Below, piece by piece: positions 17,630 through 25,334 of a stretch of DNA of 64,000 nucleotides. The position numbers were made by a program, and so were the translations under genes. The stretch lies in contig DASXVQ010000105.1 in the NCBI GenBank assembly GCA_036504155.1, positions 62,001-126,000 on the forward strand, written 5' to 3'. Source of the stretch: JACRCT01 sp036504155. Its GTDB lineage: Bacteria > Myxococcota > Myxococcia > Myxococcales > UBA5297. How positions within the stretch are numbered: the first letter of the stretch is position 1; the number at the start of each line of letters is the position of its first letter. The notes beneath the pieces are model-generated. The model searched no databases. It was not told the origin of the DNA and saw only the letters and a list, made by a program, of their open reading frames with translations.

Positions 17630-19261
17630 CTAGCCGCACTGCCCGTCGACGCACTTGGCGGGGGCGGTGCACTGCGTGTCGCTGCTGCAGCCCACCACGC
17701 AGGCGCCGCCGCGGCAGATCTTGCCGGCGCCGCACTGGGCGTCCGCGGTGCAGCCGTCCTTGCAGGCGCCGTCGGAGCAGATCTTGCCGGCGCCGCACTG
17801 GGTGTCGCTGACGCAGCCCGGCTTGCACTGGCCGCCGGAGCAGATGTTGCCGATCTCGCACTGGCTGTCGCTGATGCAGCCCGGCTTGCAGCCGCCCGCC
17901 TGGCAGATGTTGCCCTTCGGGCACTGGCTGTCGGCCACGCAGCCGACCACGCACTGGCCGGTGCGGCAGACCTGGCCGGTCGGGCACTGGCTGTCGCTGA
18001 CGCAGCCGGCCTTGCAGCCACCGTCCACGCAGATCTGGCCGGCGGGGCACTGGGTGTCCGCGGCGCAGCCGTCGGTGCAGGCGCCGTTGCGGCAGACCTT
18101 GCCGGCGCCGCACTCGGAGTCGGCGGCGCAGCCGGAGTAGCAGCGGCCGTCGCGGCAGGCCTTGCCGGCGCCGCAGGAGGCGTCGGTGTCGCAGCCCTTC
18201 ACGCAGCCGCCGTTCTCGCAGATGTTGCCGTTGGGGCACTGGGTGTCGAGGGTGCAGGCGATGCGGCAGTGGCCGGCCTGGCAGACGCTGCCGGAGAGGC
18301 AGTCGGTGTCGGCGGTGCAGGGGGCCGCGCAGATGCCGCCCTGGCAGTACTGGCCGGCCTCGCACTCGCCATCGGCGGCGCAGATGCGGCGGCAGACCCC
18401 GGCGCGGCAGACGTTGCCGGTGCCGCAGTCGGCGTCGAGCACGCAGCCCGCGACGCACTTGCCGGCCTGGCAGACCTCGTTGGAGGCGCACTCGCTGTCG
18501 AGCGTGCAGGGGGCCACGCAGTGGCCGGCCTTGCAGATTCCGCCGCCGGTGCACTGGCTGTCCTGGTTGCAGGCCGGGACGCACAGGTTCTGCTCGCAGA
18601 CGCGGCCGCTGACGCACTGGTCGTCGCTCAGGCAGTTGTCGCGGCAGACGCCGTTGACGCAGGCGGCGCTGGCTTGGCAGTCCGCGGCGCTCTTGCAGGC
18701 CGGCGGCGGGATGACGACGCAGACGTGGTCGGTGCACTGGTAGCCGGCGGCGCAGTCGGAGTTCTGGGCGCACAGCTTGCCGCAGACGCCGTTGATGCAG
18801 TCCTCACCGGCGTTGCAGTCGGCCTTGGTGGTGCAGGTGACCTGGATGGAGGTGCACGAGCCGTCCTTGCAGCGCTCGCCGGCGGCGCAGTCGGCGTCCA
18901 TGGTGCAGCCGCCGGTGCAGGTGCCCGCCAGGCACTTCTGGCCGCTGGCGCATTCGTAGTCGGAGGTGCAGCGCACCGGGGTGCACTTGCCGTCGCGGCA
19001 GATCTCGGAGGGGGCGCACTCGCTGGTCTGGGTGCAGACGTCGGGGGGGACGCCGTAGGTGCACACGCCGGAGGCGTCGCAGAAGTAGCCGGCGGGGCAG
19101 TCCGAGTGATCGAAGCAGTAGGTCACGGGCGGCGGGTTGCAGCCGTCGTAGCCGCAGCAGCCTTCGTCGTAACAGGGGTGGTTGCGGTCGGGAATGCAGA
19201 TACATCCCGGGAGGACGACGAAGCCAGCCAGCAGGAACGAGAGCAGGGTCAGGTGCTTCAT
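17630..19261 (-). CDS. Lipoprotein of 23 four-cysteine repeats
   Basis: A 543-residue surface or periplasmic lipoprotein (signal ending VVLPGC). After a Cys-rich lead-in, 23 repeats follow, each with four cysteines in the pattern C-x5-C-x5-C-x4-C. Consensus of a late unit is CVSDSQCPTGQVCRTGQCVVG. From the seventh repeat on every unit is exactly 21 residues. Repeats of this kind are common in myxobacterial envelope proteins and should be held by disulfides outside the cytoplasm; no activity is implied. ATG at 19261 has GGGAGG six bases upstream. A much longer open frame continues upstream but lacks coding character. The gene stands alone between a terminator-like hairpin and a long non-coding stretch. 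Confidence 0.85.
   Translation of the reverse strand: MKHLTLLSFLLAGFVVLPGCICIPDRNHPCYDEGCCGYDGCNPPPVTYCFDHSDCPAGYFCDASGVCTYGVPPDVCTQTSECAPSEICRDGKCTPVRCTSDYECASGQKCLAGTCTGGCTMDADCAAGERCKDGSCTSIQVTCTTKADCNAGEDCINGVCGKLCAQNSDCAAGYQCTDHVCVVIPPPACKSAADCQASAACVNGVCRDNCLSDDQCVSGRVCEQNLCVPACNQDSQCTGGGICKAGHCVAPCTLDSECASNEVCQAGKCVAGCVLDADCGTGNVCRAGVCRRICAADGECEAGQYCQGGICAAPCTADTDCLSGSVCQAGHCRIACTLDTQCPNGNICENGGCVKGCDTDASCGAGKACRDGRCYSGCAADSECGAGKVCRNGACTDGCAADTQCPAGQICVDGGCKAGCVSDSQCPTGQVCRTGQCVVGCVADSQCPKGNICQAGGCKPGCISDSQCEIGNICSGGQCKPGCVSDTQCGAGKICSDGACKDGCTADAQCGAGKICRGGACVVGCSSDTQCTAPAKCVDGQCG
17633..19115 (-). repeat. Tandem 63-bp coding repeats
   Basis: The 23 Cys-rich units of the lipoprotein. 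The downstream 17 are in strict 63-base register and differ by scattered substitutions. The last units (about 17633-18140) are the most alike, which suggests recent expansion at the 3' end of the gene. Confidence 0.85.
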
Positions 19262-20264
19262 GGGTGCCTCCCGGGACGGTTTCCGTTTCGCGCGGCCAGA
19301 ACAGCAACGCATGTGCCACCAACAGTGCCCGGCGAGTCGCGGCGCGAAACGGCTGGAATCACGCGTGGATTCCTCGCCTGCCGGAAACCGCTGAGGCGCG
19401 GCTGCCGGGATGGGCGCGACAGGCCTGTCAGAATTCCCGGCGCAGCGAGCAGCCCTCGGCACAGAGCCGGGAGCAGGGCGCTTCGCCTTGCCGGAAACTC
19501 CGACATGGAGTGGGACCGTGGTCCTTCGCGGCACTCGCCGCCAAGGCTTTGTAAGGACGACCCGCCACCGAGACGAGGTGCGCAAGCGGTAGCAACGAAG
19601 TGGGAGCGGGGCGCCATCGAGCAGTTGGTTGCCGCAGGTTCGAAAAGCGATCGACGACCTGCGACGAACGGGGAACCCGGGCGGAACCGCAGAGGTTTCC
19701 GGGTCACCCTGGCTCGAGCACCAACAGGTCCGTGTGCCGAGCGGCTGCGAACCATTCGAGGCCCGCCTCTGGAGACACTCCGGCCCGGATCTCTCTGGCG
19801 TGATCCTCTCCGGGCAGGGAGGGCTCCCGGGAGGAGCCTGGAACCAGGCGCCGCTCTCCACGAGCCCGGGCGGGACCAGGCGAGGCGAGGTCGATGTCGG
19901 TGGTGGAGAAGGGCCGGAGTGAGCTCCGAACCCCAAAAAAACATCCGCTCGCTCCCCGGGGCCGGCCGAGGAGCGAGCGGTGGGTATCCGCCTATCGGAT
20001 ACCCAACCATCTCTCACCGCCATCCGGGCGATCGGCCGCACCGGACAGGGTGGGCAGCCTCAGGAGTCCTTCGGATTTCTCTGAGCGCCGCCTTCGCCCA
20101 AACAACCGAGCAACCGATATGCCACGGCCTGTAGCGGGGCGAGCGCTCGTCGGAACCTGCGGGAAGGACTGGGGAAGGCGGAAAAGCGTGATCCCGCGCA
20201 CACTTCCGGCCGCCCCTGGTTTCGCGACAACCGTGTCAGGGACTGGCCGAAGAACGTCGGTCCT
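19262..20264. other. Long non-coding region with hairpins
   Basis: About 1000 bases in which no frame on either strand shows protein-like composition, although some stay open through high GC content. It holds a minus-strand terminator (19935-19980) and an adjacent perfect inverted repeat, GGGTATCCG-CCTAT-CGGATACCC (19982-20004). The 285 bases between the kinase stop at 20265 and the terminator would be an unusually long 3' UTR or could carry an untranslated RNA. I cannot assign a known RNA family. Confidence 0.45.
19935..19980 (-). terminator. Intrinsic terminator, minus strand
   Basis: On the minus strand a perfect 11-pair stem (CCGCTCGCTCC and its complement, with a GC-rich loop) is followed after three bases by seven T. 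It is the strongest U-tract terminator in the window and points away from the kinase gene ending at 20265. Confidence 0.8.
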
Positions 20265-22199
20265 TCAGTGCTTCGGAGCCGGTTTCTCGGACTTCTTCGG
20301 CTCGGGCTTCTTCGGATCCACTTTTTTCGGATCCGGCTTCCTCGGCTCAACTGCCTTGGCCGTCTCGACCTTCTTGGGGTCGGTCTTGGCCACCACCGGC
20401 TTGATCTTCGGGTCCGCGGCCTTGGGATCCAGCTTCGGGTCGACCGGCGGCTTGGGGTCGACCCTGGGCACCTCCGCCACGCGCACCGGTGGAGGCGGCT
20501 CGACCGGCGGCTGGAGGCGCACCTCGAAGGCCAGCTGCCTGAACTCGCAGGAAGCCTCGATGCAGGCCACCGCGGGCTGGGGTGTGCCGCCCAGTGCACT
20601 GCGCCATTCCATGCCCAGGCGGACCTGCTCCCCCAGGGGCTGCGCTCTCTTCTCCGGGCCCAGGCCGGCGCGCAGGGTTCCGTCGCGGCCGATGGTGATC
20701 TCCACCCGGGTCTCCGGGGCGGGCAGCACCGGGCCCATGGTGACCCCGCGCCGCGAGCCCAGGCTCCACTCGAGAAAGGTGTTCTGGGTGGTGGCCACCA
20801 GCGCGACATAGCGGCCGGGGTCGCCCTGGAGCATCAGCGCGCTGCGCGGCTCGGGCGCCTCGCCCAGGATCCAGCGGCGCAGCGTCGTGGCCCACAGCTG
20901 GGGGGCGGCCCGCGGGGGCGAGAGCAAGGCGGAAATCTGCACGTTCTCGCCGTCGTTCCAGGCCAGCGGGATGGTGGCGCGGCCGGCGTCGCTGACGTCG
21001 GCGTTGGTGAAGGCGATGGAGTCGGAGGAGACGGTCGCGATGCGGCCCGAGGCGGCCACGGCGATTTCGGGCGGCAGGTTGGGCAGCAGCGCCAGCGTCC
21101 GCTCCGCGGCCTGGGTGTCGACGCGGCCGGTCGCCTTGCCGCCACCCATCGCCGGCAGCTCCTGGGCGGCCTCGCTCGCCAGCAGCATCCGCTCCCGGGG
21201 CGCGCGCCGGGCACGGATGCCGGCGACGGTGAGGACCAGCACCGCGCAGATCAGCAGCGCGATGGTCCCCATGCGGATGGCGAAGTGCGCCGCGCGCGAG
21301 AGCGCCCGCTTGACCTTCTGGGGACGGGTGAGCTGCCGCGGGCTGGGGGCGCGGGTGACGAGCCCGGGGATGAGCGGCTCGAGGCAGGTGATGAGCTCGG
21401 CGACCGAGGCGTAGCGGTCGTTGGGCGCCGCCCGCAGGCACTTCTCGACGATGCCGTCGAGGCGCTTGTCAACCGTGGGCTTGATCACCGACGGAGGGTC
21501 GAAGTGGCCGCGCGGCACGTCGCCGACGAGCAGCTCGTAGATCATCACGCCCAGCGAGAAGAGGTCCGCCCGGCCGTCGACCTCCTTGGCGTTGATCTGC
21601 TGCTCCGGCGCCATGTAGGCCAGCGTGCCCATCGAGACGTGCGTGTCGGTGAGCGCGAAGTTGCGCTGGCCCTCGCCCTTGACGAAGCCGGCCAGGCCGA
21701 AGTCGGTGACCTTGGGGATGAACCCGGCCTGGGTGTCGAAGAGGATGTTCTCGGGCTTGAGGTCGCGGTGGATGACGCCGCGGCCGTGCGCGTAGTCGAT
21801 GGCCCGCGCGATGTCGATGACGTAGCGGACGGCGTCGGTCCACTGCAGGTTCTTCTCGCGCATCACCTCGCGCAGCGAAGGCCCGCCGACGAACTCCATG
21901 ACCAGGTAGTAGGTCTCGCCGCTCTTGCCCTTGTCGACGATGGAGACGACGTTGGGGTGGGACAGCGAGGCCAGCGCCGCGGCCTCCTTCTCGAAGCGGG
22001 CGACGAAGGACTCCTCGCGGGCGAACTCGGCGGGGAGCAGCTTGATGGCCACCGGCCGCAACAGCGACAGCTGCGTCGCCTTGTAGACCTCGCCCATCCC
22101 GCCCTTGCCGATGAGCAGCTCGAGCCGGTATCCGGGGATCAACTCGGAATCCGGCAGCTTGTGGGCTGTCGAGATCGATGTGGGGGGAATGGCGTCCAT
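20265..22199 (-). CDS. Transmembrane Ser/Thr protein kinase with Lys/Pro-rich tail
   Basis: A 644-residue kinase. The catalytic domain (about 24-290) has IGKGGMGEVY, Lys53 in VAIKLL, HRDLKPEN (144-151), TDFG (165-168) and MAPEQ, so it should be active. A membrane helix follows at about 312-332. The outer part (about 340-560) is a beta-rich domain of unknown type, and the end is a low-complexity run of DPKK/PEPKK repeats. ATG at 22199 was chosen at the end of a non-coding N-terminal extension. It is divergent from the CAP-domain lipoprotein (104 bases between starts). The extracytoplasmic region may sense an envelope ligand, by inference. Confidence 0.92.
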   Translation of the reverse strand: MDAIPPTSISTAHKLPDSELIPGYRLELLIGKGGMGEVYKATQLSLLRPVAIKLLPAEFAREESFVARFEKEAAALASLSHPNVVSIVDKGKSGETYYLVMEFVGGPSLREVMREKNLQWTDAVRYVIDIARAIDYAHGRGVIHRDLKPENILFDTQAGFIPKVTDFGLAGFVKGEGQRNFALTDTHVSMGTLAYMAPEQQINAKEVDGRADLFSLGVMIYELLVGDVPRGHFDPPSVIKPTVDKRLDGIVEKCLRAAPNDRYASVAELITCLEPLIPGLVTRAPSPRQLTRPQKVKRALSRAAHFAIRMGTIALLICAVLVLTVAGIRARRAPRERMLLASEAAQELPAMGGGKATGRVDTQAAERTLALLPNLPPEIAVAASGRIATVSSDSIAFTNADVSDAGRATIPLAWNDGENVQISALLSPPRAAPQLWATTLRRWILGEAPEPRSALMLQGDPGRYVALVATTQNTFLEWSLGSRRGVTMGPVLPAPETRVEITIGRDGTLRAGLGPEKRAQPLGEQVRLGMEWRSALGGTPQPAVACIEASCEFRQLAFEVRLQPPVEPPPPVRVAEVPRVDPKPPVDPKLDPKAADPKIKPVVAKTDPKKVETAKAVEPRKPDPKKVDPKKPEPKKSEKPAPKH

Positions 22200-22302
22200 C
22201 CGGGCGAAGAGTCTACCCCACGGGCCGGGGGAGGTCTTGCCTCCCCTCTCCCGTCCGCGGCCCGGGTGGCCGACCGCGGCCAGGGGAGCGAGAATCGGGG
22301 GC

Positions 22303-22914
22303 ATGCGACTTCTCTCCACCTGCGGTCTGGCTGCCGTGCTCGCCGCCTGCGCCGGCGCCAACGCCAACGCCACTCTCGACGCGGGGTTCGGCATGCCCGA
22401 CGACGACGGGGGAGGGCGCCCCGGGGCGGACGCCTCGGTCAATCCGGCCGGCGCGGATGCCGGGGCCCCCGCCGACCCGACGAGCGCGGCGTGGCTCAAG
22501 GAGCACAACGACGTGCGCGCCGGCGCCCAGCCGACCCCGTCGCCCGCCCTGCCTGCGCTGACGTGGTCGGCGCAGGCGGCGTCGGTGGCCAGCGCCTGGG
22601 CCGCCAACTGCAACTGGAGCCACAACAAGAACCGCGGCAACTACGGCGAGAACATCTCCGCAGCGACCTACCCGCAGACCCCGGCCGACGTCGTGGCGAG
22701 CTGGGCCAAGGAGGCCGCCAACTACGACTACGCCACCAACGGCTGCGCCGGCGTCTGCGGCCACTACACGCAGATCGTCTGGCGCAACACGACCGCCGTG
22801 GGCTGCGCCATCCAGAAGTGCACCACCGGCTCGCCGTTCTCCTCGGGCACCTGGTACTTCGCGGTCTGCGACTACTCGCCGCCGGGAAACTGGAACGGCG
22901 AGAAACCCTATTGA
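22303..22914 (+). CDS. CAP/SCP-domain lipoprotein
   Basis: A 203-residue lipoprotein (VLAAC lipobox, Cys16) with an Asp/Gly/Ala-rich linker (about 25-60) and a CAP (SCP/PR-1-like) domain. Its signatures are HNDVRAGAQP, WAANCNWSHN, YGENISAA, GHYTQIVWRNTTAVGCA and CDYSPPGNWNGEKPY, with four or more cysteines for disulfides. CAP proteins bind lipids or act as proteases or inhibitors in various organisms; in bacteria the role is usually unknown. It is anchored in the envelope and divergent from the kinase upstream. Confidence 0.88.
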   Translation: MRLLSTCGLAAVLAACAGANANATLDAGFGMPDDDGGGRPGADASVNPAGADAGAPADPTSAAWLKEHNDVRAGAQPTPSPALPALTWSAQAASVASAWAANCNWSHNKNRGNYGENISAATYPQTPADVVASWAKEAANYDYATNGCAGVCGHYTQIVWRNTTAVGCAIQKCTTGSPFSSGTWYFAVCDYSPPGNWNGEKPY

Positions 22915-22927
22915 TCCGGGTGCTTGG

Positions 22928-23213
22928 ATGTCCCCCGGCCGGGCGCCCTGGCTCGTCCTGCTGGCGGCGCGGGCGCTGGGGAAGGAGCGCGGGGCGGGCG
23001 GCCCGCTCAGCGCGGCCGTCGCCTTCGCGGCGGAGCAGCCGAAGCGACTCGACCCGTTCGACAAGTCCCCTGGTCCGCGCAAACGCCGGCGGGGAGCACA
23101 CCCACCTCGTCGCGCGCAGCATCGCCCTCGCGATCCAGTGGACCGAGGCCTTGCTCGCCGGAGTGGCGGCGCCGACCTGCACCACGACCGGACTGCCCAC
23201 CTGCACGCCGTGA
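22928..23213 (+). pseudogene. Frameshifted small gene of unknown function
   Basis: From ATG 22928 about 46 codons show strong local codon bias (APWLVLLAARALG, AVAFAAEQPKRLDPFDK). After about 23070 that frame turns into Arg/His-rich nonsense. A second frame takes over with equally good bias (LVRANAGGEHTHLVARSIAL) and runs to TGA at 23213. A single-base change at about 23065-23075 would join them into a protein of about 95 residues. It is either a real frameshift or a sequencing error. No family was recognised. Confidence 0.45.
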
Positions 23214-23248
23214 AGTAGCATGGCGTCCTCCTCCAGCTGGGAGAGCCG

Positions 23249-23737
23249 GTGGCCGAAGCGCTGCAGTGTCCCAAGTGCCAATCGCCGATGGCGTCGAGGC
23301 TCGACGTCGACGGCCTGCAGCACTCCGTGCACGCCCGGTGCGAGAAGTGCGGCTTCGAGCTGGACGTGGCCGACCGGTCGGCGTCGAAGCTCGGGGCGCT
23401 GGACCTGCTGGCGATGGCGCTGACGGGCCTGGCGCTGTTCGCGCTGGTGGCGGTCGCCTCCTCGCTCGAGCAGTTCGAGAAGATGGCCGCCGACGTCGGG
23501 ACCCGGCTGCCGGCGCTGACGCAGCTGACCATGAAGTACCAGCTGCCCCTGCCGTTCCTCCTCGTCAGCGGGGTGGTGTCCGGCTTCGGCGCCTGGCGCA
23601 AGGCCAAGGGGCTGCGCGGGGGCAGGGCGCTGCTGTGGGGCGGCTGCGCGCTGGGCCTGCTCGGCGCGGCGATCTGCGTCTGGGGGCTCTACGGGCCGAT
23701 GTTCGAGATGGTCGGGCAGGTCAGCGACTCGGACTGA
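23249..23737 (+). CDS. Zinc-ribbon membrane protein
   Basis: A 162-residue protein from a GTG start. Two CxxC knuckles (CPKC at residues 7-10 and CEKC at about 31-34) make an N-terminal zinc ribbon. Three hydrophobic helices follow (about 50-70, 98-115 and 127-150). The arrangement, a cytoplasmic zinc ribbon before a small membrane domain, is common among uncharacterised proteins. It lies 35 bases after the frameshifted gene and 22 bases before a convergent gene. Function is unknown. Confidence 0.7.
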   Translation: MAEALQCPKCQSPMASRLDVDGLQHSVHARCEKCGFELDVADRSASKLGALDLLAMALTGLALFALVAVASSLEQFEKMAADVGTRLPALTQLTMKYQLPLPFLLVSGVVSGFGAWRKAKGLRGGRALLWGGCALGLLGAAICVWGLYGPMFEMVGQVSDSD

Positions 23738-23759
23738 CCCGCCGCCCGCGCGAGCTGCC

Positions 23760-24197
23760 TCAGGCCGAGGCCCGCTTCGCGCTGGGAGCGACGAGGTCCC
23801 GCGCCTTCGCCGCCAGATCCGGATGGACGCCGAACACGATGGCCACGGTCTCCAGCGGAGCTTCCGCCAGGAACTCGTCGCCGCCGGGGACTTCCAGCGC
23901 GGCGCGCAGCAGCTCTTCCGGGGTGGCGGGGACGGGCGGCGCAGGAGCGACGGAGGCGGGAGCCAACGCGGCAGGCTTGCGGTTGCGCGCCCGGAGGAGC
24001 GCCTCGGCGAGCAGCTTGCGCTGCGCCTTGGAGCCCATCCAGCCGCGGACCTCGTCGACGACCGCCGGGTGCGCGCCGAAGAGCACCGAGACCGACTCCA
24101 GGTGGCCTTCGCGGAGCAGCTCCACGCCGGAGGGCAGCGCGACCACCGCCTCGAGGAGGCTGTGGTGCTCGGACGACAGCGGCAAGGCGTCGGGCAT
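23760..24197 (-). CDS. Protein of two tandem ~45-residue modules, unknown
   Basis: A 145-residue soluble protein with no signal. It contains the same module twice: LLREGHLESVSVLFGAHP (about 28-45) and FLAEAPLETVAIVFGVHP (about 105-122), joined by a basic and then Ala/Pro-rich linker. Each module is preceded by a helix of similar pattern (HHSLLEAVVALPSG, EELLRAALEVPGG). The internal duplication is clear, but I recognise no family. ATG at 24197 has GGGGAG upstream. It is convergent with the zinc-ribbon gene. Confidence 0.7.
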   Translation of the reverse strand: MPDALPLSSEHHSLLEAVVALPSGVELLREGHLESVSVLFGAHPAVVDEVRGWMGSKAQRKLLAEALLRARNRKPAALAPASVAPAPPVPATPEELLRAALEVPGGDEFLAEAPLETVAIVFGVHPDLAAKARDLVAPSAKRASA

Positions 24198-24383
24198 GTC
24201 GTGTCTCCCCTGGAACCGCCGGCAGATTAGCCAGTCCGGCCGGCCAGGATCAATCCGGCCCGGGGTTCCCGGTTGGGGTGCGAAGGCCGGCGCGCGCCCG
24301 AGCGGCCGGATGGCTGGCCCCCGGTCAGCCTCGAGCCCGCTGGCGTCGAAGCGGGTCTCGGGCGCCGACCGCTCGCCTTGCTC

Positions 24384-24389
24384 TACAAT
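24384..24389 (+). promoter_or_regulatory. Candidate -10 box of the deaminase gene
   Basis: TACAAT stands out in very GC-rich DNA and ends only 9 bases before the GTG at 24399. If used, transcription would start at or within a few bases of the start codon, giving a leaderless message. No good -35 hexamer is present at 16-18 bases upstream. Confidence 0.4.
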
Positions 24390-24398
24390 CCCCGACCC

Positions 24399-25334
24399 GT
24401 GTCCGACTTCACCGAAGCGCTCGAGGCCCGCGACCTCGCCCGAATCACCCGGATCCCCAAGGGCGATCTGCACAACCACGGGACCCTGGGCGGGCGCCTC
24501 GAGGACGTGCGGCGGCTCACCGGCCGCGAGCTGCCCAGGCCGCCCGCGACGCTGGACGGCATCCGTGGGCTTTCGGCCTGGACCCGCGAGAACGTCCACC
24601 CGATCTACGAGACGGTGCAGGGCTTCGAGGCGCTGGTCGCGGCGGCGTTCCTGCAGGCGCGGCGCGACGGGGTGACGCGCCTGGAGATGAGCATCGAGAC
24701 CTCGCTCGTGCCTCGCTACCCCGGAGGCGCGCGGCAGATCACCGACGTCGTGCGAAAGGCGCACCGCGAGCACGCGCCGGAGGTGGACTTCGTCCCGGAG
24801 CTGGGGCTGAAGCGCCAGCTCGATCCCGTGGAGCTGCGGCGCTACGTCGAGCAGTTCCTGGAGACGGGCTACTACCGCTCCATCGACCTGTACGGCGACG
24901 AGCTGTCGCGGCCGGCGCGCGCCTACCGCGAGATCTTCCGGATCGCCGCGAAGCAGGGGCTGAAGCTGAAGGCGCACGCCGGCGAGGTCGGCACGGCCGA
25001 GGACGTGCTCGACACCGTGGAGGTGCTGGAGCTCGACGCCGTCCAGCACGGCGTGGCGGCGGCGCGGTCGGAGGACGTGATGCGGGCGTTGGCCGACTTC
25101 GAGATTCCGCTGCACGTCTGCCCCACCAGCAACGTCTGCCTCGGGGTCGCGCGCTCGCTGGGAGAGCACCCGTTGCGGCAGCTGCTGGACGCGGGCGTCG
25201 CGGTGACCCTCGCCACCGACGACGTGCTGCTCTTCGACCGCGGCCTCTCGCAGGAGTACCTGGCGCTCTACGAGACGGGGCGGTTCGGCGCCGACGACCT
25301 GGACGCGATCCGCGAGAGGTCCTTGGCCCGCTGA
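24399..25334 (+). CDS. Adenosine deaminase-family hydrolase
   Basis: A 311-residue TIM-barrel amidohydrolase of the adenosine/AMP deaminase family. The metal site is visible: HNH (His25, His27), KAHAGE (His193, Glu196), QHG (His217) and ATDD (Asp274, Asp275), with HVCPTSN between. It should deaminate a purine nucleoside or base in the cytoplasm; adenosine, adenine or another substrate cannot be separated by eye. The start is GTG at 24399, giving VSDFTEALEARDL. No ribosome site precedes it; instead a TACAAT box lies just upstream. The stop abuts the stop of the convergent chemoreceptor gene without a spare base. Confidence 0.85.
   Translation: MSDFTEALEARDLARITRIPKGDLHNHGTLGGRLEDVRRLTGRELPRPPATLDGIRGLSAWTRENVHPIYETVQGFEALVAAAFLQARRDGVTRLEMSIETSLVPRYPGGARQITDVVRKAHREHAPEVDFVPELGLKRQLDPVELRRYVEQFLETGYYRSIDLYGDELSRPARAYREIFRIAAKQGLKLKAHAGEVGTAEDVLDTVEVLELDAVQHGVAAARSEDVMRALADFEIPLHVCPTSNVCLGVARSLGEHPLRQLLDAGVAVTLATDDVLLFDRGLSQEYLALYETGRFGADDLDAIRERSLAR

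Noticed and set aside
17633..18700. CRISPR-like regular repeats
   Set aside because: The 63-base units have no unique spacers and encode conserved Cys-rich protein repeats in frame.
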